Below are positions 10,275-19,341 of a stretch of DNA of 64,000 bases, piece by piece. Location of the stretch: the NCBI RefSeq assembly GCF_027409185.1, contig NC_084471.1, positions 9,453,035 through 9,517,034 on the forward strand, written 5' to 3'. The position numbers and the translations under genes are program-made. Origin of the DNA: Cynocephalus volans. Taxonomy: Eukaryota; Chordata; Mammalia; Dermoptera; Cynocephalidae. The number at the start of each line of letters is the position of its first letter. The stretch's first letter is position 1. The notes under the pieces are model-generated. The model worked only from the letters and a program-made list of their open reading frames with translations. It searched no databases and had not been told where the DNA came from.

Positions 10275-10532
10275 CACACAGGGGACACAGCCTCTGTCCC
10301 AGGCACACAGGGGACACAGCCTCTGTCCCAGGCACACAGGGGACAAGCATCTGTCCCAGGCACACAGGGGACACAGCCTCTGTCCCAGGCACACAGGGGA
10401 CACAGCCTCTGTCCCAGGCACACAGGGGACAAGCATCTGTCCCAGGCACACAGGGGACACAGCCTCTGTCCCAGGCACACAGGGGACACAGCCTCTGTCC
10501 CAGGCACACAGGGGACAAGCATCTGTCCCAGG
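10275..10532 (+). repeat. Minisatellite, nine units in (A-A-B)x3 order
   Basis: Unit A is 29 bp (CACACAGGGGACACAGCCTC then TGTCCCAGG). Unit B is 28 bp, with ACAAGCATC in place of ACACAGCCTC. The order is A A B A A B A A B, an 86-bp higher-order repeat present three times: 6x29 + 3x28 = 258 bp, exactly the tract length. Copies look identical apart from the A/B difference. It lies 125 bp right of the CpG island. Confidence 0.95.
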
Positions 10533-10929
10533 AGTGTGTAATAATTACCAGGCAGAGCTGGGAGACGAACCTGGGATGTTTCGCCCTTGGCCCACTGCGC
10601 CAGGCTGAGGAAAAAATCTTGAACCAGTCTTTGAAAATGGGGCAGACTTCGATGGGTGGAGATGACTGAGCGCGCTTTGCCCTCATTAGCTGGTAAGACC
10701 TTGGGAAGACGTTTGATATTTAGAGGCCACCATTCCCTCCTCCGTAAAAATGGCTGGACCTAGGAAAACTAATAACTAATATGTAAGGAGTGCTTTGCAA
10801 TGTAGAGAGCACTTTCCATTACGGTGTCGTAGGTAATTCCTCATAAATAACTCACCAAATAAGTGTTTTTGTTTGCCCCTTTTACAGGTGAAGAAATGGT
10901 GCCCTAGACAGGATTATTAGATCAGGGAG

Positions 10930-11035
10930 GACTGGCCGGTTACTCGGTTGGAGCGCGGTGTTGGTCATACCAAGGTCAAGGGTTCGGATCCCCCTACCGG
11001 CCAGCTACCAAATAAATAGATAAATAGATAAATAA

Positions 11036-11071
<36 letters not shown>

Positions 11072-11085
11072 AAATAAAAGATTAG
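10930..11085 (+). mobile_element. tRNA-Ile-type SINE, monomer with (GATA)n tail
   Basis: GACTGGCCGGTTACTCGGTT, B box GGTTCGGATCC, CCGGCCAGCTACC, then an AAAT/GATA-rich tail. Confidence 0.85.
11035..11072 (+). repeat. (GATA)n microsatellite
   Basis: About nine tandem GATA units grown from the tail of the adjoining SINE. Confidence 0.9.
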
Positions 11086-11776
11086 GAGGCAGGAAGAAGT
11101 GACAGAACCTTACTATCGAATGAATCAAATGTTTGGTTTCAGGATACCAAACTGCCTTGGATGAGCATAAAGCTCCCAAATTCAAACACCCTGTGATTTC
11201 ATCATCTGAGTTCCTGGTTTAAGACACAGTACTTTGCTTGATCTGCTTGCCCCTCCCAACTACCAACAACTATATCCCAGCAACCCGCATCACCATGGGA
11301 CAGCAGTTTTAGTGCTTATTTTTTTAAATGTTTCCTAATGGTTTGGGCTGGACCAACTGTGAGGAGTCCTTTAGGCAGAGTCAAAACTGGGAGGTAGTTT
11401 GGATGGGGTTGATTGAATTTTGAAAATTCCAACTGAGTGTTTTGGATTTTCTAAGTGAATTATTTTGAGGGTATTGGTGATAAATAATATTTGTTTTTGT
11501 CCTTCCTATTGACAGGTCTCCTTCTAGCAAATTATTGGAAGGAACATGAGAAAAGTAAGTAGGGATTTTGATGTATCAGTTAAAAGAACCAAATTGCTTA
11601 TTTATAGAGTAATGGCAGTTAAGTTGGTGGCATCGTTTCTGGATGTATAAAGTTCATGGGCAGGTGCTTATCAAATGCCCATTTTTGAGGAATGAATTTC
11701 TTAATACATGCAGAGAGGTCTACACAGGTGGCAGTCTGACAACCACAAACACTGACATACACCAAGAGATGCTGTT
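11086..11776. other. Intergenic, no feature recognised
   Basis: I see no conserved reading frame or recognisable repeat apart from scattered A/T-rich patches. Confidence 0.5.
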
Positions 11777-11917
11777 TGTAAGGGGATCTTAACCCTTGAC
11801 TTGGTGTTGTCAGCACCACGCTCAGCCAGTGAGCGAACCAGCCATCCCTATAGGATCCGAACCCGTGGCCTTGGTGTTATCAGCACCGCACTCTCTCAAG
11901 TGAGCCACAGGGGGGCC
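11777..11917 (-). mobile_element. tRNA-Ile-type SINE, dimer
   Basis: The reverse complement of both units is visible: GTAAGGGGATCTTAACCCTT (right unit) and GGATCCGAACCCGTGGCCTT (left unit). The A tail is lost. Confidence 0.88.
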
Positions 11918-12047
11918 TCAAACTGTTATCTTAATGTCTGTGATGTGTGTGAGGTGCTGGGCTGTGTTTTCACTTATCCTATGGCCTTGTTTATCCTCAC
12001 AACAAACTTAAAAGACAGGAGGAGGTCTTACCCTTTTTAGAAATGAG

Positions 12048-12201
12048 GGCCGAGCCCGTGGCGCACTCGGGAGAGTGCGGCGCTGGGAGCGCGGCGACCC
12101 TCCCGCCGTGGGTTCGGATCCCATGGCCGGTGCACTCACTGGCTGAGTGCCGGTCACGAAAAAGACAAAAAAAAAAAAAGAAAAGAAAAAAAGACAAAAA
12201 A
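12048..12201 (+). mobile_element. tRNA-derived SINE, truncated-dimer class (GAGCCC type)
   Basis: GGCCGAGCCCGTGGCGCACT, GGTTCGGATCC, TGCACTCACTGGCTGAGTGC and CGGTCACGAAAAAGAC with an A-rich tail. It is flanked by AGAAATGAG (12039-12047 and 12202-12210). Confidence 0.92.
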
Positions 12202-12360
12202 AGAAATGAGACTAAAGGTCAGGAGAGTTAAGGAAACCAGTTCTGTAGGTGCCAAAAAAACTCAGGCTTTCCATTACACCACACTGTTTTCCCATTGTTG
12301 ATCCAGGTTTGGAGTCAAAAAATATTTAATAAACATCTACTTGTGTCTGGTGCTCTTGAA

Positions 12361-12452
12361 TTTTTTTTGGTGGCTGGCCAATGTAGGGATGTGAACCCTT
12401 GACCTTGGTGGTATCACCACTGCGTTCTAACCAAGTGATCTAGCCAGCCAGC
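12361..12452 (-). mobile_element. tRNA-Ile-type SINE, monomer
   Basis: TGGTGGCTGGCCAATGTAGG then TGAACCCTTGACCTTGGTGG. It is bracketed by CTTGAATTTTTTTT (12355-12368 and 12453-12466). Confidence 0.85.
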
Positions 12453-12554
12453 CTTGAATTTTTTTTAATCCTCATGATGACCCACCATGCCTTTTGCTTA
12501 TTTCAGCTGATCACCTTGCAATCAATTAACAAGCATTAAAAAAAATTAGCTAGC

Positions 12555-13090
12555 TCTCTGATCGCATGGCCGGCTTTCAAGATGGTGCCGCAGAAAGACA
12601 AGAAGCCTAAGAAGTCAACCTGGAAGTTTAATTTGGATCACCTCATCCAGTAGAAGATGGAATTTTTGATTCTGGACATTTTGAACAGTTTTTAAGGGAG
12701 AAGGTTAAAGTCAATGGAAAAACTGGAAATCTCGGGAGTGTTGTTCACATTGAACACTTCAAGAATAAAAAACACAGTTGTTTTTGACATACAGTTCTCT
12801 AAAGGATATTTAAAATACCTTACCAAGAAATACCTGAAGAACAGTCTTCGTGATTGGCTTCGTGTTGTTGCATCTGATGAGAAGACTTATGAACTTTGTT
12901 ATTTCCAGATTAGTCAAGATGAAGATGGATCAGAAAATTAGCTCATTGCCTCATGATGGCAAGTAAGAAAGGTGATTAATTGAAAGGCCTTCAGATACTT
13001 AAATCTGAGCATCGAGGTTTTCCTCAATGTGACAGAGGCATTCTTCAGTCTTAACCCCCCTCCAAATGACCTCCACAACTCTGAGTGACT
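12555..13090 (+). pseudogene. RPL22L1: RPL22L1 processed pseudogene
   Basis: An intronless copy of ribosomal protein L22-like 1 mRNA. The ATG at 12582 gives [21 protein letters not shown] frameshift near 12640 brings an in-frame TAG at 12651-12653. The family sequence continues in another frame ([20 protein letters not shown]) and returns to the original one by about 12790, ending [20 protein letters not shown] with TAG at 12939-12941. Two compensating frameshifts and a stop make it nonfunctional. The 5' part preserves RPL22L1 leader-like sequence (CTCTGATCGCATGGCCGGCT). The 3' limit is approximate. Confidence 0.88.
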
Positions 13091-13188
13091 TCTTAAAAAT
13101 ATAACTGATCAGGTCATTTTTTTTTGTTTCTGCCTTTAGTGGAAGGGTACATTTGTAGAGACAGGAAGCAGATCAGTTGTTGCCTGGG

Positions 13189-13349
13189 GCAGGAGGGATC
13201 TTTTTGGGGTGATTGAAATCTTATTTAATTTAATTAATTTATTTATTTTATGGGCCCAGCACGCTTCCGCTGCGCAACTCTGCTGTGTTAATTTATTTAT
13301 TTTAAATAAGAGCAGGAGGGATCTTTTTGGGGTGATTGAAATCTTATTT
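13189..13349. repeat. 38-bp direct repeat bracketing an AT-rich insert
   Basis: GCAGGAGGGATCTTTTTGGG plus the next 18 bases occurs at 13189-13226 and again at 13312-13349. The 85 bp between hold AT-rich sequence and the tRNA-iMet half. A 38-bp repeat is longer than a usual L1 target duplication, so a local segmental duplication is more likely. Confidence 0.85.
13251..13287 (-). pseudogene. Tailless retropseudogene of initiator tRNA-Met, 5' half
   Basis: Minus-strand sequence from 13284 reads AGCAGAGTTGCGCAGCGGAA then GCGTGCTGGGCCCAT. This is the 5' half of tRNA-iMet (anticodon CAU), one mismatch at base 9, ending exactly at the anticodon. No 3' half, CCA or A tail follows. It is flanked by a perfect 17-bp duplication TTAATTTATTTATTTTA (13234-13250 and 13288-13304). 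Tailless tRNA retropseudogenes truncated in loop regions are an established mammalian class. The flanks are AT-rich, so the duplication alone is weaker evidence than the exact tRNA boundaries. Confidence 0.85.
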
Positions 13350-13371
13350 TATTTTATTTTATTTTATTTTT

Positions 13372-13562
13372 TAAATAAGATGACCAGTAAGGGGATCTTA
13401 ACCCTTGGCTTGGTGTTGTCAGCACCACGCTCTCCCAAGTGAGCAAACCAGCCATCCCTACGTGGGATCCGAACCCGTGGCCTTGGTGTTATCAGCACCG
13501 CACTCTCCTGAGTGAGCCACGGGCCGGCCCACCGGTCATCTTTAAAAAAAAAAAAAAAAAAA
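13372..13562 (-). mobile_element. tRNA-Ile-type SINE, dimer, joined to an opposite-strand SINE tail
   Basis: 13376-13530 is a reverse-oriented dimer (GATGACCAGTAAGGGGATCT through GTGAGCCACGGGCCGGCCC). It is followed directly by ACCGGTCATCTTTAAAAAAA (13531 on), the 3' tail of a plus-strand copy. The join suggests recombination between inverted copies. Confidence 0.85.
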
Positions 13563-13587
13563 TGCTTAAGACAAGAAGCTAGTCCTT

Positions 13588-13761
13588 GGGCCGGCCCGTG
13601 GCTCACTCGGGAGAGTGTGGTGCTGATAACACCAAGGCCACGGGTTCGGATCCCATATAGGGATGGCCGGTTCGCTCACTGGCTGAGTGTGGTGCTGACA
13701 ACACCAAGTCAAGGGTTAAGATCCCCTTACTGGTCATCTTTTAGAAAAAAAAAAAAAAAAA
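13588..13761 (+). mobile_element. tRNA-Ile-type SINE, dimer
   Basis: GGGCCGGCCCGTGGCTCACT, GGTTCGGATCCCATATAGGG, right unit GTTAAGATCCCCTTACTGGT and A tail. Flanks AAGCTAGTCCTT / AAGCTAGTCTTT are a near-perfect target duplication. It is inverted relative to the copy 57 bp to its left. Confidence 0.92.
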
Positions 13762-13799
13762 AAGCTAGTCTTTAAGGAGCTCCCCACCTAGTGCAGGAG

Positions 13800-14000
13800 A
13801 CAAACAGTGCTAAGTTCTGGCCCTGCTCTGTCTTAACTGTGTGATCTCTGGCAGGTCGCTTAATCTTATGTAAGATGGGGATGGTAGTAGTACCTACCTC
13901 ATAGGTATGTTGTGAGGATTAGATGGGTTTTTACAGGTAAAACACTTAAAACAGGGGCTGACAGAGAGCATGTGCTTAGTAAGAGTTTGTTAGTACTATA
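13800..14000 (+). repeat. MIR SINE
   Basis: TGTGTGATCTCTGGCAGGTC, TACCTCATAGGTATGTTGTG and GTGCTTAGTAAGAGTTTGTT follow the MIR order. Confidence 0.75.
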
Positions 14001-14059
14001 GTGCATGGTGAGTGTTAGGATAAAGGATCAGGGGAAACATCACCAGAGAAGGTACCACC

Positions 14060-15045
14060 TGAGCTGAGTTATGAAGAGTAAGCAGAAATTACTCTCTTCT
14101 GTTTGCACCAAAGCATGCTGAGTACAGTTTCACTTACGCTGCAAAAAGAGGATCAGCCTTATTATTGACTAGGGAAGATATGAGGACAGATGGGGTTAAA
14201 TCATTGTGCACACAGAGACAAACATTAAGGCCTATTACCTTGTTGGAGGTATTCACTTTTATGGATTGTCCCATTCTCAATTTCCTAAGAAATCCTTTTA
14301 AAAAGTGGCCTAAAATGAAGACTTGTATGCTGAGTTCAGCCTGCAAAAGTATTTTGTTTGGCCAGGACAGTGGTTATAAACCTTTTTGAAGTAATGTTTA
14401 CATTTTGCAAGAGTTTTCTGGGTTCCAGCTTCATGAAGCAATCATGGCGCTGCCCTTTCATAAACACTGCAATGGTTCCACTGCCTGCAGATTAAAACCC
14501 AGACGTCTCAGGATGTGCCGACATGATGGGAAGCATTGGTGACGTGGACAGCTGTGCTTCCTTTACAGGGCATATGGCCTCTTTGGTTTGCCCGCCCTCA
14601 CTTTTACAACATGGATGTGTTCATACTCACCTCTGGCCGCTGAAAGCATTTCAGTGTGTGACTGCTGGTTAGAAAGAAGCTCTTATCTGTATAGTGTTCA
14701 TTACTGAACAGAGCTATCGTGCTGGATACCTGTCTCCTTACTTGGTGATTTAGACAGTCCAGGGCAAAGGAATCCTGAGAAACCGTTTCCTTCTTCTGGT
14801 TCAATCCCTGCACCTGCCAAGGTCCATGCTTATTCATAAATTTGATCCTCCTATCCAGGTTTTGGGAGCATGTAACAAATAGGATATGAATTAGAAGACC
14901 TTGGATCTGTTTTTAATTTTTATCATTCATTTTAATATATCTTTATTTTTCTGATTTTCAAACAATATGTAAAAATTTAAACTCCCTCAAAATGTATCCC
15001 CCACTCCTACCCTATAACAACTATTAACGATCTGCTATATTTTTT
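14060..15045. other. Intergenic, mostly unique sequence
   Basis: No gene or clear repeat is recognised. The open frames are short and lack family features. Confidence 0.5.
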
Positions 15046-15049
15046 GCAC

Positions 15050-15290
15050 TTTTTAAAAGCTCCAGTCATTGAGCACTTGATGTGTGCCAGGCACTTAGCT
15101 GAATACTTTACATAAATTATCTCTTTTGATCCTTGCAATGATCCTGTAAGTTTATTATCATTCCTATTTTACAGATGGAAAAACTGAGTCTTAGGTTAAG
15201 TAACATGTTCAGGGTCACACAGGGAGTATGTTGTGGAGCCCGTGTTCCAGTGCATTTCTTCTGATTCCAAAGCCCTTTCTTCTAACCATC
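15050..15290 (-). repeat. MIR SINE, reverse
   Basis: TGTGTGCCAGGCACTTAGCT, TATTTTACAGATGGAAAAAC, and GGTTAAGTAACATGTTCAGG then GTCACACAGGGAG. Confidence 0.85.
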
Positions 15291-15389
15291 ACAGGGCAAA
15301 ACCTCTATGAGACCACTGACTAGGAAACTACAGATACTCCCCTGAAGAGGTGTATTCATAAAGTCTCCTGCTTCTGCCTTGTCCTCCAT

Positions 15390-16000
15390 TCACTTATCAA
15401 ATGTTTCCTGAGTGGCTGTCTACTCTGCAGGGGTTTGGGCAGCATACATCTATGATCACAGTGCCTGCCCCCAGGGAGTTCACAGACGGAGATGACAGAC
15501 GCTAACCAGATACTTGCGTTACTGGAATTATGGATAGTGTATATAACAGAAAGGAAAAACACTGCTCGGGTGGTCCAGAGGGTGTCTTGACAGGAGAGTA
15601 AATGTTCACTATGTACACCAGGGGAAAGAATACTTCAGGCAGAGGAAACAACTTCAGCAAAAGCATGGCAGAATGGAACAATAGTTTATTCAGGGCACTG
15701 AACATAATTTAGCATGGCTAGGAAGTGGGAAGGGGCTGGATAAGTGGGCTGGTAGGCTCCTGAGTATGAAGGGCCTTGCGTGATATTTTAGGACATCTGG
15801 GTTTTAATCTTTAGGCATTGGAGCCATTGCAGTGTTTATGAAACGGGAGTGCCATGATTGCTTTATGAAACTGGAAAGCCAGATTATTTTTGTAAAATTT
15901 AAAATTACTTCAGAAAAGTTGTAGGTAAAGTCCTACAGCAGAGTAGAGGACAGATCAGAGCAGGTGGGAACTGGAGGCAGGGAGGCTAGGAAGAGAACTA
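15390..16000 (-). repeat. LINE2, reverse orientation
   Basis: CATTCACTTATCAAATGTTT, GCCTGCCCCCAGGGAGTTCA and ATTCAGGGCACTGAAC with GGGCCTTGCGTGATATTTTA are reverse LINE2 landmarks. Confidence 0.65.
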
Positions 16001-16049
16001 TTGCAGTTAGTCCATTGGAATGAATGTGGAAATGTCCAGTGACTTGTCA

Positions 16050-16240
16050 GAATGATAGCAGCTAACATGCACTGAGCTCTTACAGAGTGGCCAGATTCTG
16101 TGTCAAGTGCTTTTCACATATTATTTAACTTTCACAACTGCCCCCCACCTTTTTTTTCTTCACAACTGCCCTTTGAGCTAAGTATTGTTATCCTCATTTT
16201 ACAGCTGAGTAAGCTGTAAAGATAATTTGTATAAGGTCAT
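16050..16240 (-). repeat. MIR SINE, reverse
   Basis: AACATGCACTGAGCTCTTAC, TATCCTCATTTTACAGCTGA and an adjoining poly-T-containing middle. Confidence 0.7.
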
Positions 16241-16244
16241 ATGG

Positions 16245-16672
16245 TGTATTAATCCGTTTTTGTTGCTTACAACAAAATACTTGAAACTGGGTGATTTATA
16301 AAGAAAATGAAATTTATTGCTTACAGTTTCTGAGGTTGAGAAGTCCAAAGTCCATCTGGTGGTGGTGACAGTGACCCAGGGGTCTCACATTGCAAGATGG
16401 TGGAAGCAGAGAGAGCAGACAGAGAGAGAAAGACAGACTCTCCTCTTATTTTAAAGTCCTCAGAACCATGCCCCTGGCCACCATTTTTAATCCATTCACT
16501 ATTGCATGGTCCTACAATCCAATCATCTCTTCAGGGCTCCACCTTTCAATTACCATAATAGGATTTCCCGCCTCTTTACAGTTTCAGTGGGGGCTAAGTT
16601 TCTAATACATAAAACTTGGGAGACAATTCAAGCCTCAGTGAGTTTTGGGGGGACATAATTCAATCCACTACA
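16245..16672 (-). mobile_element. MaLR-type solo LTR
   Basis: Reverse-oriented copy of the LTR at 5521-6098: TGTATTAATCCGTTTTTGTT to GACATAATTCAATCCACTAC then A, 428 bp. Flanks TATGG / CATGG (16240-16244 and 16673-16677) are a 4-of-5 match, a decayed 5-bp duplication. Contains AAATGAAATTTATTGCTTAC and CAGTTTCTGAGGTTGAGAAG, the complement of the polyadenylation end. No internal region. Confidence 0.85.
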
Positions 16673-16829
16673 CATGGTGACGAAGTGATCAAGCCAGAAT
16701 TCAAATCCATGTCTGTCCAAGTCTAAAGCCTGGTGCACTACATCTATGTTTGTGCTGTGACGATTACTAGGCAGAATATGCAATTCTTTGTACAGCAGAA
16801 CTTGCATATAAATGTAAGCCTTGTTGATT

Positions 16830-17445
16830 CTGTCTTAGACACATCCCAGATCTGTCTGTCCCCTACTACCCCAGACAAAGTCGCTGTCATTTCTTGCCTG
16901 CAATCCTACAGTAGCTTCCTAGTTTCCCTGCTTCCTCTCTTACTACCCCAAAACCTATTCTTCACATAACAGCCTGACTGATCTATTCAAATTTAAGTCA
17001 ACTCATGCCATCCTCCTCTTAAAGTGCTCTCCTAGCTCCTCATTGCACTTAAAAGAAAATCTGATTCCTTACCCTGACCTGTAAGAACCTACGTGATCTG
17101 TCAACTGCTTGCCCTGACAACTTCATTTTGCATCATCCTGTCCCTCTGTCATTGAATTCCAGCCTATTGCCCTTCTTTCTGTCCCTGGAATGTGCTAAGT
17201 TTGTTCTTGCCTTGGGGAGTTTGCATTTGTTGTTTCTCTCTAGAAGATTCTTTTCTAGATGTTCTCATGTCTGGCTCCTTGCTATTTAGGTCTTAGTTTA
17301 AATGTCATCTCCTCAAAAAGGCCTTTTCTAAGCATCTAGTAGTTCATGAAGCTCTCTGTCAAGTCACTTTTTAATTTTATTCATTGTACTTATCACAACC
17401 TAATGTTTAGTGTTTGTGTATTTTCTGCCTCCCTCCAGTAGCTCC
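16830..17445 (+). repeat. LINE2
   Basis: CACATCCCAGATCTGTCTGT, ACTGATCTATTCAAATTTAA, CTTACCCTGACCTGTAAGAA and TAAATGTCATCTCCTCAAAA mark a LINE2 in forward orientation. It continues after an inserted MIR. Confidence 0.75.
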
Positions 17446-17690
17446 TCAAATTGTAATAGCTATAACTTACTGAATTCTTACTCTTGTTAGGCACTATTCT
17501 AAGTGCTTTAATATATTTACTTATTTAATCCTTATAACAACTCTAGGAGGTGGATATTTTTACTATGCCCATTTTACAGATGAGGAGACTGAGTCTTAGG
17601 TAGGTTAAGTAACTCGCCCAGGGTCACACAGCTAATAAGTGGCAGAGCTGAGATTTGAACCCAGGCAGTCCATCCTCAGCATCCACTCTC
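17445..17690 (-). repeat. MIR SINE, reverse, inside LINE2
   Basis: CATTTTACAGATGAGGAGAC, TAAGTAACTCGCCCAGGGTC, ACACAGCTAATAAGTGGCAG and ATTTGAACCCAGGCAGTCCA are nearly consensus. Confidence 0.92.
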
Positions 17691-17880
17691 TTAATCAAGT
17701 GAAAGCAGAGACCCATCTTTCCCACCTCTGTGATCAGGTACTTTGAACATAGCATGGCACTCAGCAGACTCTCAATAAAAATTGTGGAATGAAAAAATAT
17801 AGTCACAAGAGAAATATAACTAAATTATAAACAAAAACCTAGGAATTAGCCTTGATTTCACTCTCTCCCACTTGCAAATC

Positions 17881-17935
17881 TGTCTTTTTTTTTTTTTTTT
17901 TTTCCTGGTGGCTGGCTTGTATGGGAATCTGAATT
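17881..17935 (-). mobile_element. tRNA-Ile-type SINE, truncated
   Basis: A poly-T run followed by CCTGGTGGCTGGCTTGTATG then GGAATCTGAA, only the 3' part of a reverse monomer. Confidence 0.6.
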
Positions 17936-17955
17936 GTCAGTAAGTTTTGAATCTG

Positions 17956-18101
17956 GGGCCGAGCCCGTGGCGCACTGGGTAGAGTGCGGCGCTGGGAGCG
18001 CTATGACGCTCCCGCTGCGGGTTCGGATCCTATATAGGACTGGCCGGTGCACTCACTGGCTGAGTGCCGGTCACGAAAAGGACAAAAAAAAAAAAAAAAA
18101 A
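17956..18101 (+). mobile_element. tRNA-derived SINE, truncated-dimer class (GAGCCC type)
   Basis: GGGCCGAGCCCGTGGCGCAC to CGGTCACGAAAAGGAC plus A tail. A perfect 14-bp duplication AAGTTTTGAATCTG flanks it (17942-17955 and 18102-18115). It interrupts a LINE2 that resumes at 18116. Confidence 0.94.
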
Positions 18102-18115
18102 AAGTTTTGAATCTG

Positions 18116-18260
18116 AAGTACTTCTCACCACAAAATATATCCCAAATATGTTCACCTTCTGTATCCCCACTGCTACATCCTTGTCCAGCTCATGAGTGGC
18201 TTTCTCCTAGACCACTACCTCCCAACAGTTCCCGAATCATTGGCCTAGGGCAACTCTTCT
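18116..18260 (+). repeat. LINE2, continuation after SINE insertion
   Basis: AAGTACTTCTCACCACAAAA and CCCCACTGCTACATCCTTGT match the LINE2 stretch that precedes the SINE. Confidence 0.7.
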
Positions 18261-18399
18261 AACTTATTTGATATCAGCTTTTCTTATTAGGCTAAAGCAA
18301 AGAATTGGGTGTTACAAGGGCAGTAATGTCTAGTTATTCTGAATGAAAATTTGCTGGCTTCCTGGCCTCTGCTTCAAACCTGCAGGAGAGGAGGCAACA

Positions 18400-18468
18400 C
18401 ACACGCACACGCACGCACACGTACACACACACACACACACGCACACACACACATGCACACACACACCC
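18400..18468 (+). repeat. (CA)n microsatellite, interrupted
   Basis: ACACACACGCACACGCACGC and similar dinucleotide repeats with CG and TG interruptions. Confidence 0.95.
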
Positions 18469-18854
18469 TCAAAAAACAAGAAAAATTTGCCAGCTGACAT
18501 ATCCTTAGAGTATGTCCATTTATATCCATTACTGGTTTGAGTAGGGCCAGCCTCATGGAATAGATATTAGCTAGAGAACACCCTAGGTTTCTGGTTCCCC
18601 AAATCTGGGCTGAGACGCTCTTAAGCATGGCAAGGAACTCACAGGGGTGTTGAGGGTATTTTAAAATCTTAAGGGAAACACAGTGTATTAGTTTGCTAGG
18701 GCTGCCATAACAAAGCACCACTCAAGGACTTTAATGCTGTGTTGTTTGGCCAGAACAATTGGAAGGATGTGGTTGCCATCAATTGGTTGTTAGAATTAAA
18801 GGACTGCCTTGTGGAGAGGCAATATTCATTCATTTTTTAAAAGTATTTATCAAG

Positions 18855-19250
18855 GGCCGCTGCTTGAGAAAGAATGACCTTGGATTGACTCCAGATTGTA
18901 TCTCCCACCCCATTTACAACATACCAAGTGAAATTTCTGGGGATATGTGGGCTGCTAGCTCTTGGGCCCTGGAAGAGAATTGTTAGGCATAAGAGGAGCA
19001 AGAGAGTTTTCATCTTACAACATTTAGGGTGTCCAAACAATTTTCAGTCTTAAGGGGTGTTCCTTGGAACTCTGGACTCTCCAGGCGGCGTCTCCCGGTC
19101 CTTTGTCCTCTGGCGGCGCAGGTTTTACGTGCGAGGCGTGGATCCAAGCAGAGATCCCATCTACCTTCACAGCCGCTGGGGTTGTTAAGAGCACCAGTGT
19201 GACACCTGCCATCGCTGTTGCCACCACCAAGACCTTCACCATCTGTGTTC
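18855..19250 (-). pseudogene. Endogenous gammaretrovirus-like remnant: pol (integrase C-terminus) to env start
   Basis: On the minus strand one frame (about 19242-19024) shows the integrase C-terminal region, recognisable by [20 protein letters not shown] second, overlapping frame (19040-18855) has an env-like start: a hydrophobic leader (TLLLLLCLTILFQG) and then a surface-subunit beginning with one NFT glycosylation motif. Overlap of pol end and env start is usual for gammaretroviruses. The env frame stops being retroviral after about 60 residues, at the retrocopy boundary. No LTR, gag, protease or reverse transcriptase is attached. It is an inactive fragment. Confidence 0.75.
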
Positions 19251-19341
19251 CCTAGACTTTGGACTTCCAACCTCTGAAACTACATATCAGCTTTCTTTTG
19301 GTTGGTGTTTACAAGTTTCAGCATTAAAAAGGTTTAAAACA
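18855..19341 (+). mobile_element. Processed retrocopy carrying an antisense retroviral fragment (5' part; 3' part at 25408-25470)
   Basis: The unit starts right after AAAAGTATTTATCAAG (18839-18854). The same site reappears as AAAAGTATTTATCGAG (25471-25486) after an AATAAA (25408-25413) and oligo(A), so a plus-strand polyadenylated RNA was inserted here and the L1 later landed near its 3' end. The site lies in reverse LINE2 sequence. 18855-19242 reads antisense as a gammaretrovirus-like pol/env junction. The last part (19250-19290) resembles the 3' portion of the MaLR LTRs. Parent transcript not identified. Confidence 0.7.

Noticed and set aside
10275-10532. CRISPR-like array
   Set aside because: Units are contiguous with no unique spacers, and the host is a mammal.
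10064-10541. Long open frames on both strands encoding repeated SVPGTQGTQ / SPVCLGQRL-like peptides, looking like a repeat protein
   Set aside because: They are the 28/29-bp minisatellite read in several frames. Open frames on both strands over the same repeat argue against coding.
12714-12941. 75-codon open frame resembling RPL22L1
   Set aside because: It is the 3' half of a frameshifted processed copy.
18837-19040. Functional env-derived (syncytin-like) gene
   Set aside because: Only about 60 residues of an env start remain, ending at a retrocopy boundary. No fusion or transmembrane region is present.
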